64,000 bases of DNA from Nelumbo lutea (taxonomy: Eukaryota > Streptophyta > Magnoliopsida > Proteales > Nelumbonaceae), in NCBI GenBank assembly GCA_022828595.1, contig JAKGHH010000003.1, forward strand, positions 51,139,759-51,203,758, read 5' to 3'. The notes below the pieces were generated by a model. It did no database searches and was not told the DNA's origin. It was given only the letters and a program-made list of their open reading frames with translations. Every line of letters starts with the position of its first letter. Position 1 is the first letter of the stretch. The position numbers and the translations under genes were made by a program. Below are positions 48,403 to 60,852 of this stretch, in pieces.

Positions 48403-51400
48403 GTGTGTACTAGAACCCTAATATGAGATCTAATGTAAGATGACGACAAATAAAATCTAGGGTTTAAGATTTAAGATGGGCCAATATCACTTTGAAGGAA
48501 GATCGAATATTATTGGAGGAAGAGAAACCATTGTCCAACTTACTGGTTTGGGTTTTTTTCTTGGATTGCCTTTGTTCAACTATTTTCTAAGAAAATAGGT
48601 TCATTGGAATCGTGAATCAATAGGCTATGTTATTTTCTGCCATTAATCAACTTTCTTTTACCTCTATTTTTCTCGAAGAAAATGAGTGATTCTGTTTCAA
48701 GTGATTTTGGTAGTCAGGCTTATTGAGGTGTGTGTGCAGTAGGGCTATTGTTCTTGTTTGATAGAAATCTCAATGGCAAGTATCTTTAGGGTTTTCCATA
48801 CATGTTATCTTAAATACGATGATATGTATTTTACCTGCCAATGGATTTTATACATTTTTTTTGTCATTTTTTGGTGTTTTTTATATTTTGTGCAATTCAT
48901 TTGAATTTGCATTGCTTAATTTTCTATGTTTTTCTATAAATTTTTAAACTAGTCTACAATTTCTGTTATTTTTCCCGCAATTTGTAGTTTTTCTTTGTTT
49001 TTTAGTAAATTTTTTTGTTTTCATAATTTCCATGTTTTTCTATAATTTTTATTATATTATTGTGCAAATTTAGTTTTTTGTAATTTTTTTTGTTTTTCAT
49101 ATATTTTTTATATTTTTATTTTTCTATATATTTCTTTTGTTTTTTTGTTCATTTTCTATGTTTTTCCTATATTCTTTTTGCAAATTTATTTATTTTTGTA
49201 ATTTATGTTTTTATTGAATTTTCTATTTTTATATACTCTCTATTTTTTATAATTTATGTTTTATTTTTCTAGAGTTTACATATGTCTCATTTAGTGAATG
49301 AAAATTTAATGGGTTGGGCGGACTGACTTGATCATTCCTTGACCATTAGTAAAAACATATGCTTTTTTTCTTAAAAAAAAAAGAGATCCTTTGGATGGAT
49401 TTTAAAAGTGGGTATCATAAACAATAAACTCTAACTACTACATTTTTTAAGGTATTGTTTATTAGAATTTGCTAGAAGGTTTCTACCCATCAAATTTTAG
49501 GTATAAAATATGTTTGGAGGTGGTATGAGAAGTGATAAGAAAGATTCATACGCTAAGTTTGGAAAGAGTACAAATGCAAATATTTACGGTACAAATACAT
49601 AGAAAATAATACAAAATTAATTAAAACTCAATTCAAACGGAACCAAAAAAGGGACCATTTTTGGTCCTCCATTCACAACTTGCCACATTTTAATTGCCGT
49701 TATGAGGTCAAAAGAGAAACATAAAAAAGAAAAGCAATAAACTACTCACTGGAAGAAACTTTCATATGTTTTTGAAAGAAAATAAAATAAAAACAAAATT
49801 TGATTTAAAAATCTTAAAAACAGGACATAGCACTCTCTCTCTCTCTCTATACCATGGTAATAGAACCGGTGGTGAAAAGGAAGATAACCAACAACTAAGA
49901 AGAAGCAAATAACGCAGTTGGATGGTTTTGGGAGAAAAAGCATGATTAAGTTCTGATTTGTTGTTTAGTTACCAAAAAAACGAAAAGTTTTGATTCATTG
50001 TCTATTCTCTGCTTTTTTTATAGGTTGTTAAAAAAATCAAACCATTATATTAAATTGATGGTATCCCAGATGATGAATCCTAACTAGTGGAGTAAAGTGT
50101 AAAGACATACCCCATTTTGTCACCTAACCCCAAAAGGTCTATGTTATAATCTATTAAGAACATTGTGAACATCGAAAGAACTAGTTGTTTACTTCATGGT
50201 TGAATAGATGGAGTCGCCACCCATACATACTTACATTTGCATTTTGTAAATCATTTCGAAATTAATAGTCTCCATACCATTCAGCCAAGACAAGGCTAAC
50301 CTATGTAAGTTGTGAAAGAAAAAGGGAAAGGGGTTAGGGACCCCTCTCTCGAGTTAGTGAAAAAGCCAATTTCCATCTCTATTTTTTTTTTTTTTTCTGA
50401 GCAATGAAAATGTACAGACCTACATTCCTGATGACTTGAAGATTGACGTTGACTATGAAATTCTCCCTCTCCTCCTCTAGGCCACACCACTTTTGGATGC
50501 AAGAGCTTGAGCAAAAGGGTGAGAGGGTATGTCCCCACCCCTTTTCTATCAGAAGCCCCACCCCACCTTCGGACTCAGTTGACTGGCCAAGGAATCGAGA
50601 TAAGTAAAGAGTCGCCACCTTCTAGATGCCGAAGAATATATGGTTCTCACACTTGCAAAAGCAATATAGAAAACAAAATGACATAAAAGAAAAACAGGGA
50701 AAAGATACTAATAGCTAAAATAGGCTAACTAACTACTTATCTAGCAAAGACAATGGAAATCTTTAATTGTAACGTGGGAATCTGAGGTAAGTGTGTTACC
50801 TTTGTGTAGCCTTCGAACAATGAACCGATGCTACTATTGGATCCTAGAGAGCTTAGGAGTTAGACAATTTGAATGATTTGGTGGTGTTGATCACTTGAAT
50901 TGACACTATAGGAATTTTATCTCGGTGATGACAAAGAGATAAGTTGATGACACAAACAATGGCACTGGAATCCGAATGGTAATAGGATATGAATGGGAAA
51001 AACCTTCCCCCCTTCTATCCTTTTGATCTCTCATTCTCTTTTATTTGCTATTGAACCATCCCTTTCGTTTAAGCTCGATAGTCCCCTTTCAAAATCGAGA
51101 GAGCCCTCCCTGCTCATCCTATTCGAGAGCCTCTCTTTTACCGAAAATTGGTATCTCTCAAAACATCTATACTCCCTCTCAAGCTCTCCCTTCTCCTACT
51201 CTGAGAGACTCTGCTTTTTTGGGAATGGTGCCTCATATTTATAATGAGAAGGAAGAGGTTTTTGTAAGCTTTCAAAATGAAAGGGGGGGGGGCGGTTTTG
51301 GCAAGTCAGGATTTTGAGGGGTATTTGGATAATTTGGTGAATGAAGAGTATTTTAATAATTTTGGCTTTGAAGGGTTTTTTTGTTGATTTGTAAAGAGGT

Positions 51401-52641
51401 GATAGTAGTATGTGCTTGGATTTAATGCTTTTGGTATGGGTCATCGAACTAGGGGATCAGGTAAGGTCAATGGTGGATTTTGAGGATTTTGGGTTAAAAC
51501 TTGGACTTTTTGGGTTTTTAGTGTTTTGGAGAGACTGGAATGGTTAGATTGGACGTTCAGGAATGAGTTGGGGTTTAGATGGAGGGCCGAGCAAAAATCG
51601 AGTGTTGACAAACTTTCATCATTAACATGTTGATATTGAAAATAGGAACAAACTGATCAAAAGACACTTTTGTTTGAGTGGGATAAAAGGATAAATAGAG
51701 AAGTGAGTTTGAAAGTGAAGATCATAATTGATCGTTGGAGGGAGAGGAATGGTGGTGAGGGTTTCGAGAAAGATGACGAAAGATATTACGATTTAATTTT
51801 GATAAATTAAAGAAAGGAGAATATGACAAGGGCAATAATCAATACCTTGAGCATTTCATCCTTTAATATTCTATTTTATTAGATAGGGTGGCATGATCTG
51901 AATGGAAATCTGAAAAAAGGCCCTTTTTTGGTGCATCCACATCGAATTTTTACCCATACAAAATACACAAGGTTTTGCACCTTAAATATTTATATTTGGA
52001 CTCTTTCCAAACTAAGCCATATGGTTTTATTGGACTGAATATTGATAAGCACTTTGTTTTAGTTGTAGGTAGAGGCAGATCTAAGGGGACCTAGGGGAGC
52101 CTTGGTCCCCTTATGCCCCAAAATCCATGTTTATTCTCCCTCTCGCCCCCAACGGATGGTTCCACCCTTGTTTGCAGCCTTGTAGGTGTCTTTTTGGACT
52201 TTTTGCATAAGAGTATTGAAACAAAACTATGACCTATCTTCAAAGTGATACTTTTCTGCTGAGAATATGAAGGAAAATTGGTTGAAATGCATTTTGACTC
52301 TCATAATTCTATTTTAGCTTTGAAGGATCAACGATTGCTATCATATAGGCCTACCAGTGGATGATAAATTAAATAAAGAAGATATTGGATTTCCTAAAAG
52401 CAAAGACTTTGTGAATACTATGAGAGCACCACATCCAGCCACACATTGTGAATATCTGTCCATGAATCTAGCATACAAGGGAGATATTTCCTATGTGGGG
52501 TTGGATGTTGTGCTCTCAGTGTTTGTAGTAGGCCACCCTTTGAGGTGACTTGGGTTTGATAAAGAATGTGCCATTTTTTTGATAAAGTCCTATTTTCTAT
52601 ATTTGTAGAACATTAAATAGGTACCATTCATGTGTCCCCAA
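48403..52641. other. AT-rich intergenic region, no gene supported
   Basis: A T-rich low-complexity part (about 48840-49270) gives hydrophobic chance ORFs. Two GAGTCGCCACC words (50213 and 50607) recall plant LTR-element leader sequences, but no paired LTRs, primer site or gag/pol frame was seen. ORFs at 50296-50618 and 50993-51317 have no recognisable domain. Confidence 0.4.
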
Positions 52642-52775
52642 GGCTGTGTTTGATTTGAAGGAAAAAGTAGGAAAAATAAAGAAAAGGTAGGGAAATCAAT
52701 ACAAGGTTTGTAAAGGTTTCCCTACCTTTCCTTTCCTTTCCTTTCCATACTTTTTCCTTTAAACCAAACATAGCT
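52642..52775. mobile_element. Hairpin MITE, GCTATGTTT family copy 2
   Basis: GGCTGTGTTTGATTTGAAGG at the left is matched by CCTTTAAACCAAACATAGCT at the right, with GTAAAGGTTTCCCTACC in the middle as in copy 1 at 37225. It also holds a CTTTC repeat. Confidence 0.75.
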
Positions 52776-53637
52776 CAAAGGATTAAAAACTTTCTCCCCT
52801 AGAGTTGTGGTGGGTTAATTCTCTTGGTCTATATTTAAATTTCTTTGAATCACATTAATATAAATTGACAATGATCCTATAAAGACATGATACAACAAAG
52901 TTTATAATCAATCAATTGACATCATACAAGTGGTAAACAACAACATGAATTTTCTCAATCACGGGTTATTTTCATAAAAAAATAAATATAGGATTAGCTA
53001 AATGCTGAATGCTGAATGCAATAATTATTTAGTAGGCTGTAGGACTAACGATAATGCTCCACGGTCCACACTAGTTTTTTAATCCATGGTACCCACAACC
53101 ATTCAACTTGTGACTATGGACCCCATGCATTTTGTCATTGGCGTGGGATGTTATCATTGGGTTCTTTATAATTATTGTGTTCAATTAATCTGAATTCTCA
53201 AAATTCACCCTGGGGTAGATTGATCAAAGTCTTTTCAGTATCATGTTTTTAGGTTTCTTTTTTCGGTAGAAAACTCCCTGAGGTTTCAAACAATAATAAA
53301 ACATCCCCTAATGTTTTGCTTCAACAAAACCTCCCATGTAGTTTAAAAAAAAATTCAAATTACATTTCTTCTGTCATTGGAAACTTCGAATTTACAAAAT
53401 TACCCTAACTACTTGTTAGTACATCTTTCTACGTAATTAATGTTAGATTTGCCCTTCCAAACTTCACTCTACTTGACAATTTACATATTAAAAGTATTTC
53501 ATTCTTTTCAATTTGACCCAAATAACTTTTTTAGTTAAAAGTTAAAAATTGTTTTGGGGGTATTTTAGTAAACATATAAATGAATTAATAAGCATAAGGG
53601 TAAATGAGCATTTTCAAAGAATTAATGCATTAAGTTA

Positions 53638-54496
53638 AGGGTAAATTGCTGAAACCTCCATTATACTATCTGACAATTGCGGTTTAGTACCCTGCTTTAT
53701 GCATGCTAATAGCAGTGTCATCCCCTAAACTTTTTGACATTGTTGCATCTACACCCCTCCATTATTTTGACCTGGAGAAAGTGGGCAAAATTACCAAAAT
53801 ATCCAACTTTGAACTTTTGAATGGTTAATTGGCTTCTAAATTTGCTTTTCCATATTACATTGATCATAAAATTCATAAAATTTGTGCTTTTTTCTATAAT
53901 TTCTTTATAGTTTTTTGAATTATATATATGTATATATAATATTGTTTTTTATGAAATTTGTATATTTTCTATATTTCTACATTTTTATTAAAACTTTATC
54001 GTTTTATGTATGTTTATGCAATTCTGATTTTTGGTTGAATTTTATTTTTGAAGAAAATCATATCATTTTTTTTATGTTTTTTTAACTTTGGCTTTTTTAA
54101 AATTTTATCAATTTTTGTGACTTACATTTTTCTTTGAGTTTTGAGAAAAATATTGAGAGTAGTGAATATACAAATCAAAGCAGGTGGGTTGAGGTTGGTG
54201 AGAGTTAGGGTGGGTTCTAACCCACTCTTCAAGCAAGATATAGATGATTCTTCCCCGGGCAGTTTGGTTAGCGTAAAGCCACATATTTTCATGTAAGGGC
54301 AATCTTAATCTTAACATTTAAAAATGTTGAGATGATGCCATCGTCAATTTTGGTTAACATTCTAAAGTTGAGTTAATGAAGGGGTGTAGATGCAATAATG
54401 TCATAAAGTTTATAGAAGGATGATGCAATTAACAAACTAGGGTACTGAACCGCCACACTGAGAAAGTACAGGGGAGGTTTTAGCAATTTAGCCATG
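53638..54496. mobile_element. Long-TIR MITE (about 140-bp arms)
   Basis: The left arm, GGGTAAATTGCTGAAACCTCC to TGTTGCATCTACACCCCTCC, is complementary with mismatches to the right arm, GGGGTGTAGATGCAATAATG to GAGGTTTTAGCAATTTAGCC. The core is AT-rich. Long arms fit a Mutator-like MITE; a 9-bp duplication is not evident. Confidence 0.65.
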
Positions 54497-55082
54497 TGTA
54501 AAAAGTCAACAAAAACATCACTCCGTCACTAAGTCCGATGGAAATTTTAAAGTTACTAAATTACCCTTGACTAATTGTCATGGTGTTTTTGAAGCTTCTT
54601 GCATTGGATCCTTGAGTTACAGAGTGAATATGGTCTAACACAAATATTAACTGACACCGAAACAAAAAGACAGGGGTATGAATAGAAGGCGAGAGAGATG
54701 GATGGGCGAGATTTGGAGTTCGAACGAACACAAAGCGATCAATGCAAATCGTCCATCCTTTTTTATAAGCAATGGCTCTCCCACCTTCTTTTCCTTCTTA
54801 TCCGATTTCACAAACTGGGTTACATCAAAACCCACCAACGGACGAGCTTTAAGAACGAATCCTTTTCTTCCCAAATTACTGGAGAAAAATTCAAAGAGAT
54901 GCCAAGGGAAGCTAAAGAGGACGAATGGAAGATAAACGCAACATCCGATTGCGCAATGAGACCATATCACTCATCATCTGTACTGCCCTCCATGATATGA
55001 GCAACGGCAAGATCACTCATCGCTCCGGTTCCTCTCCCGAACAGATTTCCTATTCTTTGCAGAGTAGGCGAATAATCCAAAA

Positions 55083-55631
55083 CTAATTTAGATTTTTTAC
55101 GATAAACTTCCCTCTTCCAAATTGAAGAAAACACGAAGAAGAGGAGGAAGGCGGCTTGCTCTTGTTCTTATAATTTTGGTAGCCTTTGGAATTTTCAACG
55201 AGCCATCTTCTAGGGAGTATAGTCTTGGGTGGAGATAGAAAATTAATGGCATTAGTTTTGGATAAGTGGGTTCGAAAATGCAGAGTGAAGACAAGAGTAA
55301 AGAGGACTATATGAGCATAAATGGACATTGCTGATTGCGCTTTGCTGATGAGGAGGTTATTGCTACCATATTTGTAGGAACCAAAAGATTTCATGGATGA
55401 AGAAGGTGAGGACGAAGAAGAATAGGAGGAGGATGATGAAGATGTGAGCATTTTTTTCTTCCTGTTGATGTATTTGTTGTGGTCATTGCCATTGTCGTCG
55501 TCTGGGAAGAACACCAAGAGAAGACCCAAACCCTGACTTTCGTTGCTGCTCTTGGCCTCAATAAAGATGTCCATCTCTGCCATTAACCTCTTCATCAGCA
55601 AAACAACAATGTACATAGATGCCAAGGACAA
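55083..55631 (-). CDS. Unrecognised 182-residue ORF with one membrane segment
   Basis: The open frame has a polar N-terminal half with a serine tract (LTSSSSSSYSSSSSPSSS), then GSNNLLISKAQSAMSIYAHI running into a hydrophobic stretch (about residues 106-118) suggestive of one transmembrane helix. A neighbouring frame continues with FEPTYPK-like sequence, so a frameshift is possible. I do not recognise the family. It lies within a possible inverted-repeat element, so it may be a captured gene fragment rather than a live gene. Confidence 0.3.
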   Translation of the reverse strand: MSLASMYIVVLLMKRLMAEMDIFIEAKSSNESQGLGLLLVFFPDDDNGNDHNKYINRKKKMLTSSSSSSYSSSSSPSSSMKSFGSYKYGSNNLLISKAQSAMSIYAHIVLFTLVFTLHFRTHLSKTNAINFLSPPKTILPRRWLVENSKGYQNYKNKSKPPSSSSSCFLQFGRGKFIVKNLN

Positions 55632-56699
55632 TTTAGTGAATCCTTTATGGGTTCAACATCATTACAACAACAATAATAATTTGGTAACAGCATTGTTGGC
55701 ATTGGCATTAGAGAAAGAGTGATGCGGCTCAAGAGAGATCCTGATTGCCATGGCATTGTAGGGCTGGTGGGAATGGTGTTGGAACAGTGGAAGCACATTT
55801 TTGGGTGAAGGCGTGCCTAATTATAAGGGATGGGATCTAATAAACACTTGATAAATATTTTCACAATTGTCAAATCAAAAGTGGGTATTAATCTTTTTCA
55901 ATGGACAAGTGTAAAAAATTTTTGTAAGTGATCATTTAAGGAACTTACAACGTGTTACCTACCTGATCCGAACTGCAGTTGTAATTGCAAAGAAGGTGAG
56001 TAATGCTGAGGCATGCCCAATTGTAATCCTGAGAATGACGGATCATCCAGAATTAGTTGCACTATGTAAAACATCTGAATCCCAATTCTCTGAGACGTGT
56101 TATCGCACTTATTGCTTTAAAGACATTTACTTGGGCACATTCAGTGGCACCAAATTCAGCTACGAAACCACTACAAACAAGGTGTGTAGTGTACAATGGG
56201 TTAGTTACATGGTTCAAAGGCACTTCCTTCTGCTATTGTGCGATAGTGACAAAAATATCTTTGCTTGTTTGGGCTTTGCTTTATTTCTACTATTGAAGAG
56301 TAAAAATGGTAATTTTGTTGAAGGGTTTTTACGGATACACACATAGGGAGGTGGATTCCTTTCTAGTATATATGGGGACCGGCAAAATTTGGGAAAATTG
56401 GATGCATCAATTTAACATTTTCGGTGTAGGTTAGCTATGGAAAGGAGGTATTTATCTAATTTTTTAGAAGTTCAGGAGAGTTATTATTAAATTAAAATTA
56501 AAGGAGAGGTTTTTATGATTGTCAGAAACATTAGGGGAAGTTTTTGTATATTACCCTGATGTTTTTCATTTGGAGTTAGAACGTAAGGGAGGTCGGTGCA
56601 AAATTTTCAAAAATATATAAAAGGTTTTGTTAAAATAAAACCTCGGCTTTATCATTGTCAGAAAATTCAGGGAGGTTTTTTACATTTATCCAATATTTT

Positions 56700-57027
56700 T
56701 TCCCATAGTATATCTACTAAAAAATACGAAATAATATGGCCTCTCAAATCATTCCTAACCGCCTATCCGGTATCCAAACAAAATCACGACTGGCGACGTT
56801 CAATCCGATCACTGATCTTGCCATCTGGCAATTCCCTACAAAGATCTCTCCGGCTGCAGCTTCCTGGAGAGAGTAGCGAACCAATTTTATCCGGCTTCTG
56901 ACTCACAGGCGCACTGATTTTTCGCAGCCGCAGACGGTGAAGCTTGGAACTCGGGAGGACCCCAAGCCAAGAGCTCTACCGGGAAAATCAAATCGGATGT
57001 TTGACACAACCAATACGGGGCGAAGGA
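56700..57027 (+). promoter_or_regulatory. Leader/promoter region of the mannosidase gene
   Basis: The interval right after the inverted-repeat element and before the start at 57028 is less AT-rich than its surroundings, as expected of a 5' UTR. No TATA box was identified with confidence. Confidence 0.35.
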
Positions 57028-58553
57028 ATGGAGAAAGCGGTGAAAATGCTGAAGCCATCATCAATTCTATGCGTATTCGTTCTCATATTCTCTGCCATTT
57101 CTGTCGACAGAGCTGTGGCAGAAGGTGTTACTCCCGATGAAGCTAAACAGCTTAGAGACGAGGTGCCTTTTCTTGTCTATGTTGCCAGAATAGCTCATTT
57201 TCTTTTCCGATATTTTGGTAGTTTTAAGAGGGTCAACTGTTATGAATTTCTAATTGTAAGGAAAATAGGAACTTGTTTGATTGAAATTCATGATTGATCT
57301 GTTTTTGGCCCGGAACGTATCGGAAGGTAGTTCTTTTATTACAGTCGATTATCTTCGAATTTCTTCCTTTTGCTAAGAGTATAATTCATTGGGTCGAGGT
57401 TGCGAACTTTCACTAACATAACCAGTCGACTCTCATTTACAATTTTTTTTAGTTGATTTTAGATATCGTGGGGTTCTCTAGTTCCTTTTAAACTGACCTA
57501 ATGCTTAAATTCACCGTCATATGAGATGATTGAAAGGCCCGGCATACATCATGATATTGGTTCAGGTTTTCGTGCCAAAACGAAAAAAGTCTAGCTTTAC
57601 CATATCTATTATAATGTTTCAACTCAACAAAGCCATATTCCAGATCCCAACCACTTGGGTTGGGCTACATAATTCCTGTTACCACATTCCATTTTACTGT
57701 ATTTATGTGCTGCAAAACGTAGTTCCTGGACACACTGACAGAGATCCATTAGTAGAGAAATCGCCCTCATAGGCGTTTTCTACTAATGAATTCTTTTTGG
57801 TGTTTGTTCTAAGGTTTCGATAAAATTCTATCTAATTATGTGCTTAAGTTGATACACATCTATTGGAGAAAATTTATTTTATTCTTTTTTGTTCCAAAGC
57901 ATATGCACCCTGGTCCCAGGGTATTTGGTTTTGTTCTTTCCTGTTCAACTGAAGATGTTAGCTGAAAATACCGTGGATTAGAGTGCTTTAAGGAGTTTAT
58001 CAACTAATATTTCAAACACAAAGAAACCGTAACTACTCTCATAGTCATGTTTTTTAGATGAATGATAACACATATTTTCATATTGACTAATATTGTAGTT
58101 TATGTCTCTTAAACAGTATTGTCTGTGTGTTCAATACACTATTAATTGTTTATGAAATGGTAGTTGATTATTATTTAATATATCTTGTAAATTTACACTT
58201 CACAACTTTCTGAGAAATTTAGTTGGTGATATATCTGTTATTTCCTATAGGTGCGTGAAATGTTCTACCATGCCTTTGATGGTTACATGGAGCATGCTTT
58301 TCCACTTGATGAGTTGAGACCTCTGACATGTACAGGAGAAGACACACTTGGTGGTTATGCCTTAACACTTGTAATAAGATAATCCCATCTTTTTTTTGTT
58401 TGAACTTTTTTCCCAGTTTAATTTTGTTTAAATATGCTTTGATCATTCATGATAAAACAGATTGACTCCTTGGACACATTAGCCTTATTTGGCGATCGTG
58501 AGAGATTTGCTGCCTCTGTTGAATGGATTGGTAAAAACCTTCATTTTGATATT
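57028..58553 (+). CDS. EDEM/MNS-like GH47 alpha-mannosidase, 5' exons only
   Basis: Three phase-0 exons with GT-AG borders: 57028-57162, 58251-58370 and 58461-58553, giving 116 residues. Exon 1 encodes a hydrophobic signal segment ([20 protein letters not shown]), then [14 protein letters not shown]. Exons 2-3 begin the glycosyl hydrolase family 47 domain: [40 protein letters not shown] and [20 protein letters not shown]. The DELRPL...[19 protein letters not shown] pattern matches the plant MNS4/MNS5 (EDEM-like) branch, which trims mannose from misfolded glycoproteins for ER-associated degradation. The start is the first Met directly before the signal segment; an in-frame upstream Met at 56944 would add a polar stretch before it. 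The remaining exons (expected to begin NKTVSVFETT) are not in the window. Confidence 0.85.
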
Positions 58554-59049
58554 GTAAGTGCCTCATATGCTGCATTGGCTTTACTGTCTTGAACAAGTAA
58601 CATTTTCTAATTCTGTGATCCTGAAACTTTGAAATATATCAACATATAAATTATCAGAAATCTTAAATTGTAAAGATGCATCATGTCCCCAGTGTGGACC
58701 AGACTATATTGACACTTTGCCGTGAAAATTATCTTTCTATCTTTTGTTGTTACTGTTGAAACAATCATGCTTAGTTAAATATACGTGTTTATATGCTTAA
58801 ATGTACATATGGACATATGAAAAATGTTTTCCAAGGGAAACTCACTAGATGATGTCATATAATTCTGCTACATGGGAGGATTCTTGTGGCCAATCCAAGC
58901 TGTCCATTGAATAAGGGACCTGTTGATAAGTCATATGTTCACTCTATTCCGTATCGGTCATGTACCCACCTTTGTGGAGGAGCTTTCTTGGAGTTATACT
59001 GTTATACAATCCATATGGAGTTTCATTTTTTTTTTTCAATTTAAAAGAT
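58554..59049 (+). other. Mannosidase intron 3, proximal part
   Basis: AT-rich intron after the donor ATT|GTAAGTG. No next exon was recognised here or further on to the window end. Confidence 0.5.
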
Positions 59050-59540
59050 GTTCCAAAAGAAGGCTGAGGGGCTTATTTTGATAAGTGTTAAAATTGTTTT
59101 AATTATTAACAGGATATGTGCATAGCTTACAGACCCTTAGGGAGGGTAAAAAATTCTATCATTCCCAAACTCAGACTTCCTCTTTACAATTGCTCCCTGG
59201 TAGCACCTTGTTAGGCTAATGCATTAGCCGACCTTTGTACGTGTTGTATTTTTACATGTGTGTTCCTTGTCAGCCATTTAAACTTTCCAGACTTCATTTT
59301 TGTAGGACCACAACACTCTCTCACTATTCTTCAGTCAACTGCTCATCACTTTTGAGTTCCTTTCAATGATTATCTTGTTAGAATTCAAGTCTTTTGCCAG
59401 CTGCCTCCCCTGAAGAACAGCTATGAGTTCTGCTCTTGTAGAGTCCCCAACTCCAATTGGTCCCGAGAATAAAGCCCTTGCTTCACCTTCTTCATCCCTA
59501 AATACACCTTCCATTCTGGAAGGACCCGAGTTTACGAGGC

Positions 59541-59666
59541 TGCTTCCATTAAAATTGAGCCTAATAAAATCTTTTTTAAGTGGTGTCCATTGTCTATGCT
59601 TCCTGCTTCCATTAAAATTGAGCCTAATAAAATCTTTTTTAAGTGGTGTCCATTGTCTATGCTTCA
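59541..59666. repeat. Exact 63-bp tandem duplication in L1 RNase H
   Basis: The unit starting TGCTTCCATTAAAATTGAGC at 59541 is repeated from 59604 without change. It is 21 codons, so the frame is kept, and the minus-strand protein repeats RKHRQWTPLKKDFIRLNFNG. Confidence 0.95.
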
Positions 59667-60761
59667 CATTCCTCTTAGAAGAGGTTGCAGCCACTTCCCC
59701 CACTTAAAATATCATCAAGGGAGAAAGGTGAGAATGCATCCAGTGATATTATCCAATGTGCCACCCTTATTGTATGCATTCAATTAATGCCCTACCTTCC
59801 TACTTTCTTGGTCTTTAAAGATTATTCAATTGCTTTCATCTCAAATTGTCCAAACAACTGCTGCTCTAGTGCACCTCTACATAATTCTTCTTCTTTTCTG
59901 TGGCCCTATAAATGTTGATAAGGAGAACAAGATGGCTACTTCCAAAGGAAAATCCAACTACACTCAAATAAGGAGAATAACCATTCCCAAAGTAACAAAT
60001 GGACAAAAGATTAGTAAATGATAGCAGGTCTAATTAGTAGTTTTGCAAAGAATGCACCAATTGGGGGATAAGCACTAGTTTGCCAATCTCTTTTGAAGAG
60101 AGTTGAAAGTATTGATATTCTCATAGATCTGTCAATGGGTTGGGTCTACCCAACAGAACCAAACTGAACTGATTATAATGATTTGCCAAATGCTGACACT
60201 GAATCGCGATGTCATCTACTTCCACCAGGATCCTAGCCACATCAATTTTCTTCCAACATCTATTTCTATCATCACACCTCACGTACTTACAGCAAAAATT
60301 ACCAATAACTTTAAAAGTAAAGAGACACCACACATGTGGAGGAATACCGAGGACCCCAATCCACATTGCTCTCCTCCTTCGCCCCGCTTGAATCAAACCT
60401 GCTGCTGGGAACCACCACTCCCTGCTCTTCTTTTCTTCTAAACTCAGGACCCACTCTGCATCTTCTCTAGAATGGAACATTAATAACAACATGCCTCCAT
60501 TCAGCTTTCAAACACCCCAAACTCTCTCTTTCTCCCATTCAAACCCCGCCCAAGATTCCACCTTTTCTTCTTCCAACTCAAACCCAACAAACCTTTCTAC
60601 TAGACTTGCATTAAGGAAATTTAATCTCTCCCAAACCTTCCGTCTGAGTTGCCACATCCTGCATCACTCCTTTTCCTTCCACTTTTTCTTCTCTCCTTTC
60701 TGCGACCCGGCTGCCCCTCCTCCATTTCTTTCATCGGTATCATTTGAATGGTTCATATCTA

Positions 60762-60852
60762 CAACTTCTGCTGCATAGAAGCATCAGACAGATCCCCAAC
60801 TTCTGCTGCATAGAAGCATCAGACAGATTCCCAACTTCTGCTGCATAGAAGC
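60762..60852. repeat. 35-bp tandem repeat, about 2.6 copies
   Basis: CAACTTCTGCTGCATAGAAG begins at 60762, 60797 and 60832, with CATCAGACAGATCCC completing the unit. Copies are nearly identical. It lies in the L1 ORF1 region. Confidence 0.9.

Larger units (their letters stand above)
53266..56692. mobile_element. Nested inverted-repeat elements enclosing unidentified ORFs
   Basis: AACTCCCTGAGGTTTCAAAC with ACAAAACCTCCC at 53266-53340 is mirrored at 56600-56692 by GGTTTTGTTAAAATAAAACC and TCAGGGAGGTTTTTT. A similar but separate arm lies near 56485-56560. Between them is a second inverted-repeat element (53638-54496) and about 1.9 kb of unrelated sequence. It could be a Mutator-like element that captured host DNA, but no target duplication or transposase was found. 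Confidence 0.4.

Noticed and set aside
49090..49272. Hydrophobic ORF with many Phe, Ile and Tyr
   Set aside because: It lies in a T-rich low-complexity tract; the composition explains the hydrophobic translation.
50207..50620. GAGTCGCCACC words suggesting an LTR retrotransposon leader
   Set aside because: No paired LTRs, primer-binding site or gag/pol frame was visible, so no element was called.
55996..56346. 116-residue plus-strand ORF
   Set aside because: No domain recognised; it overlaps another frame of similar length and lies inside the possible inverted-repeat element.
60491..60778. Serine-rich and proline-rich plus-strand ORF
   Set aside because: It is antisense to L1 ORF1 sequence on the minus strand and has no domain of its own.
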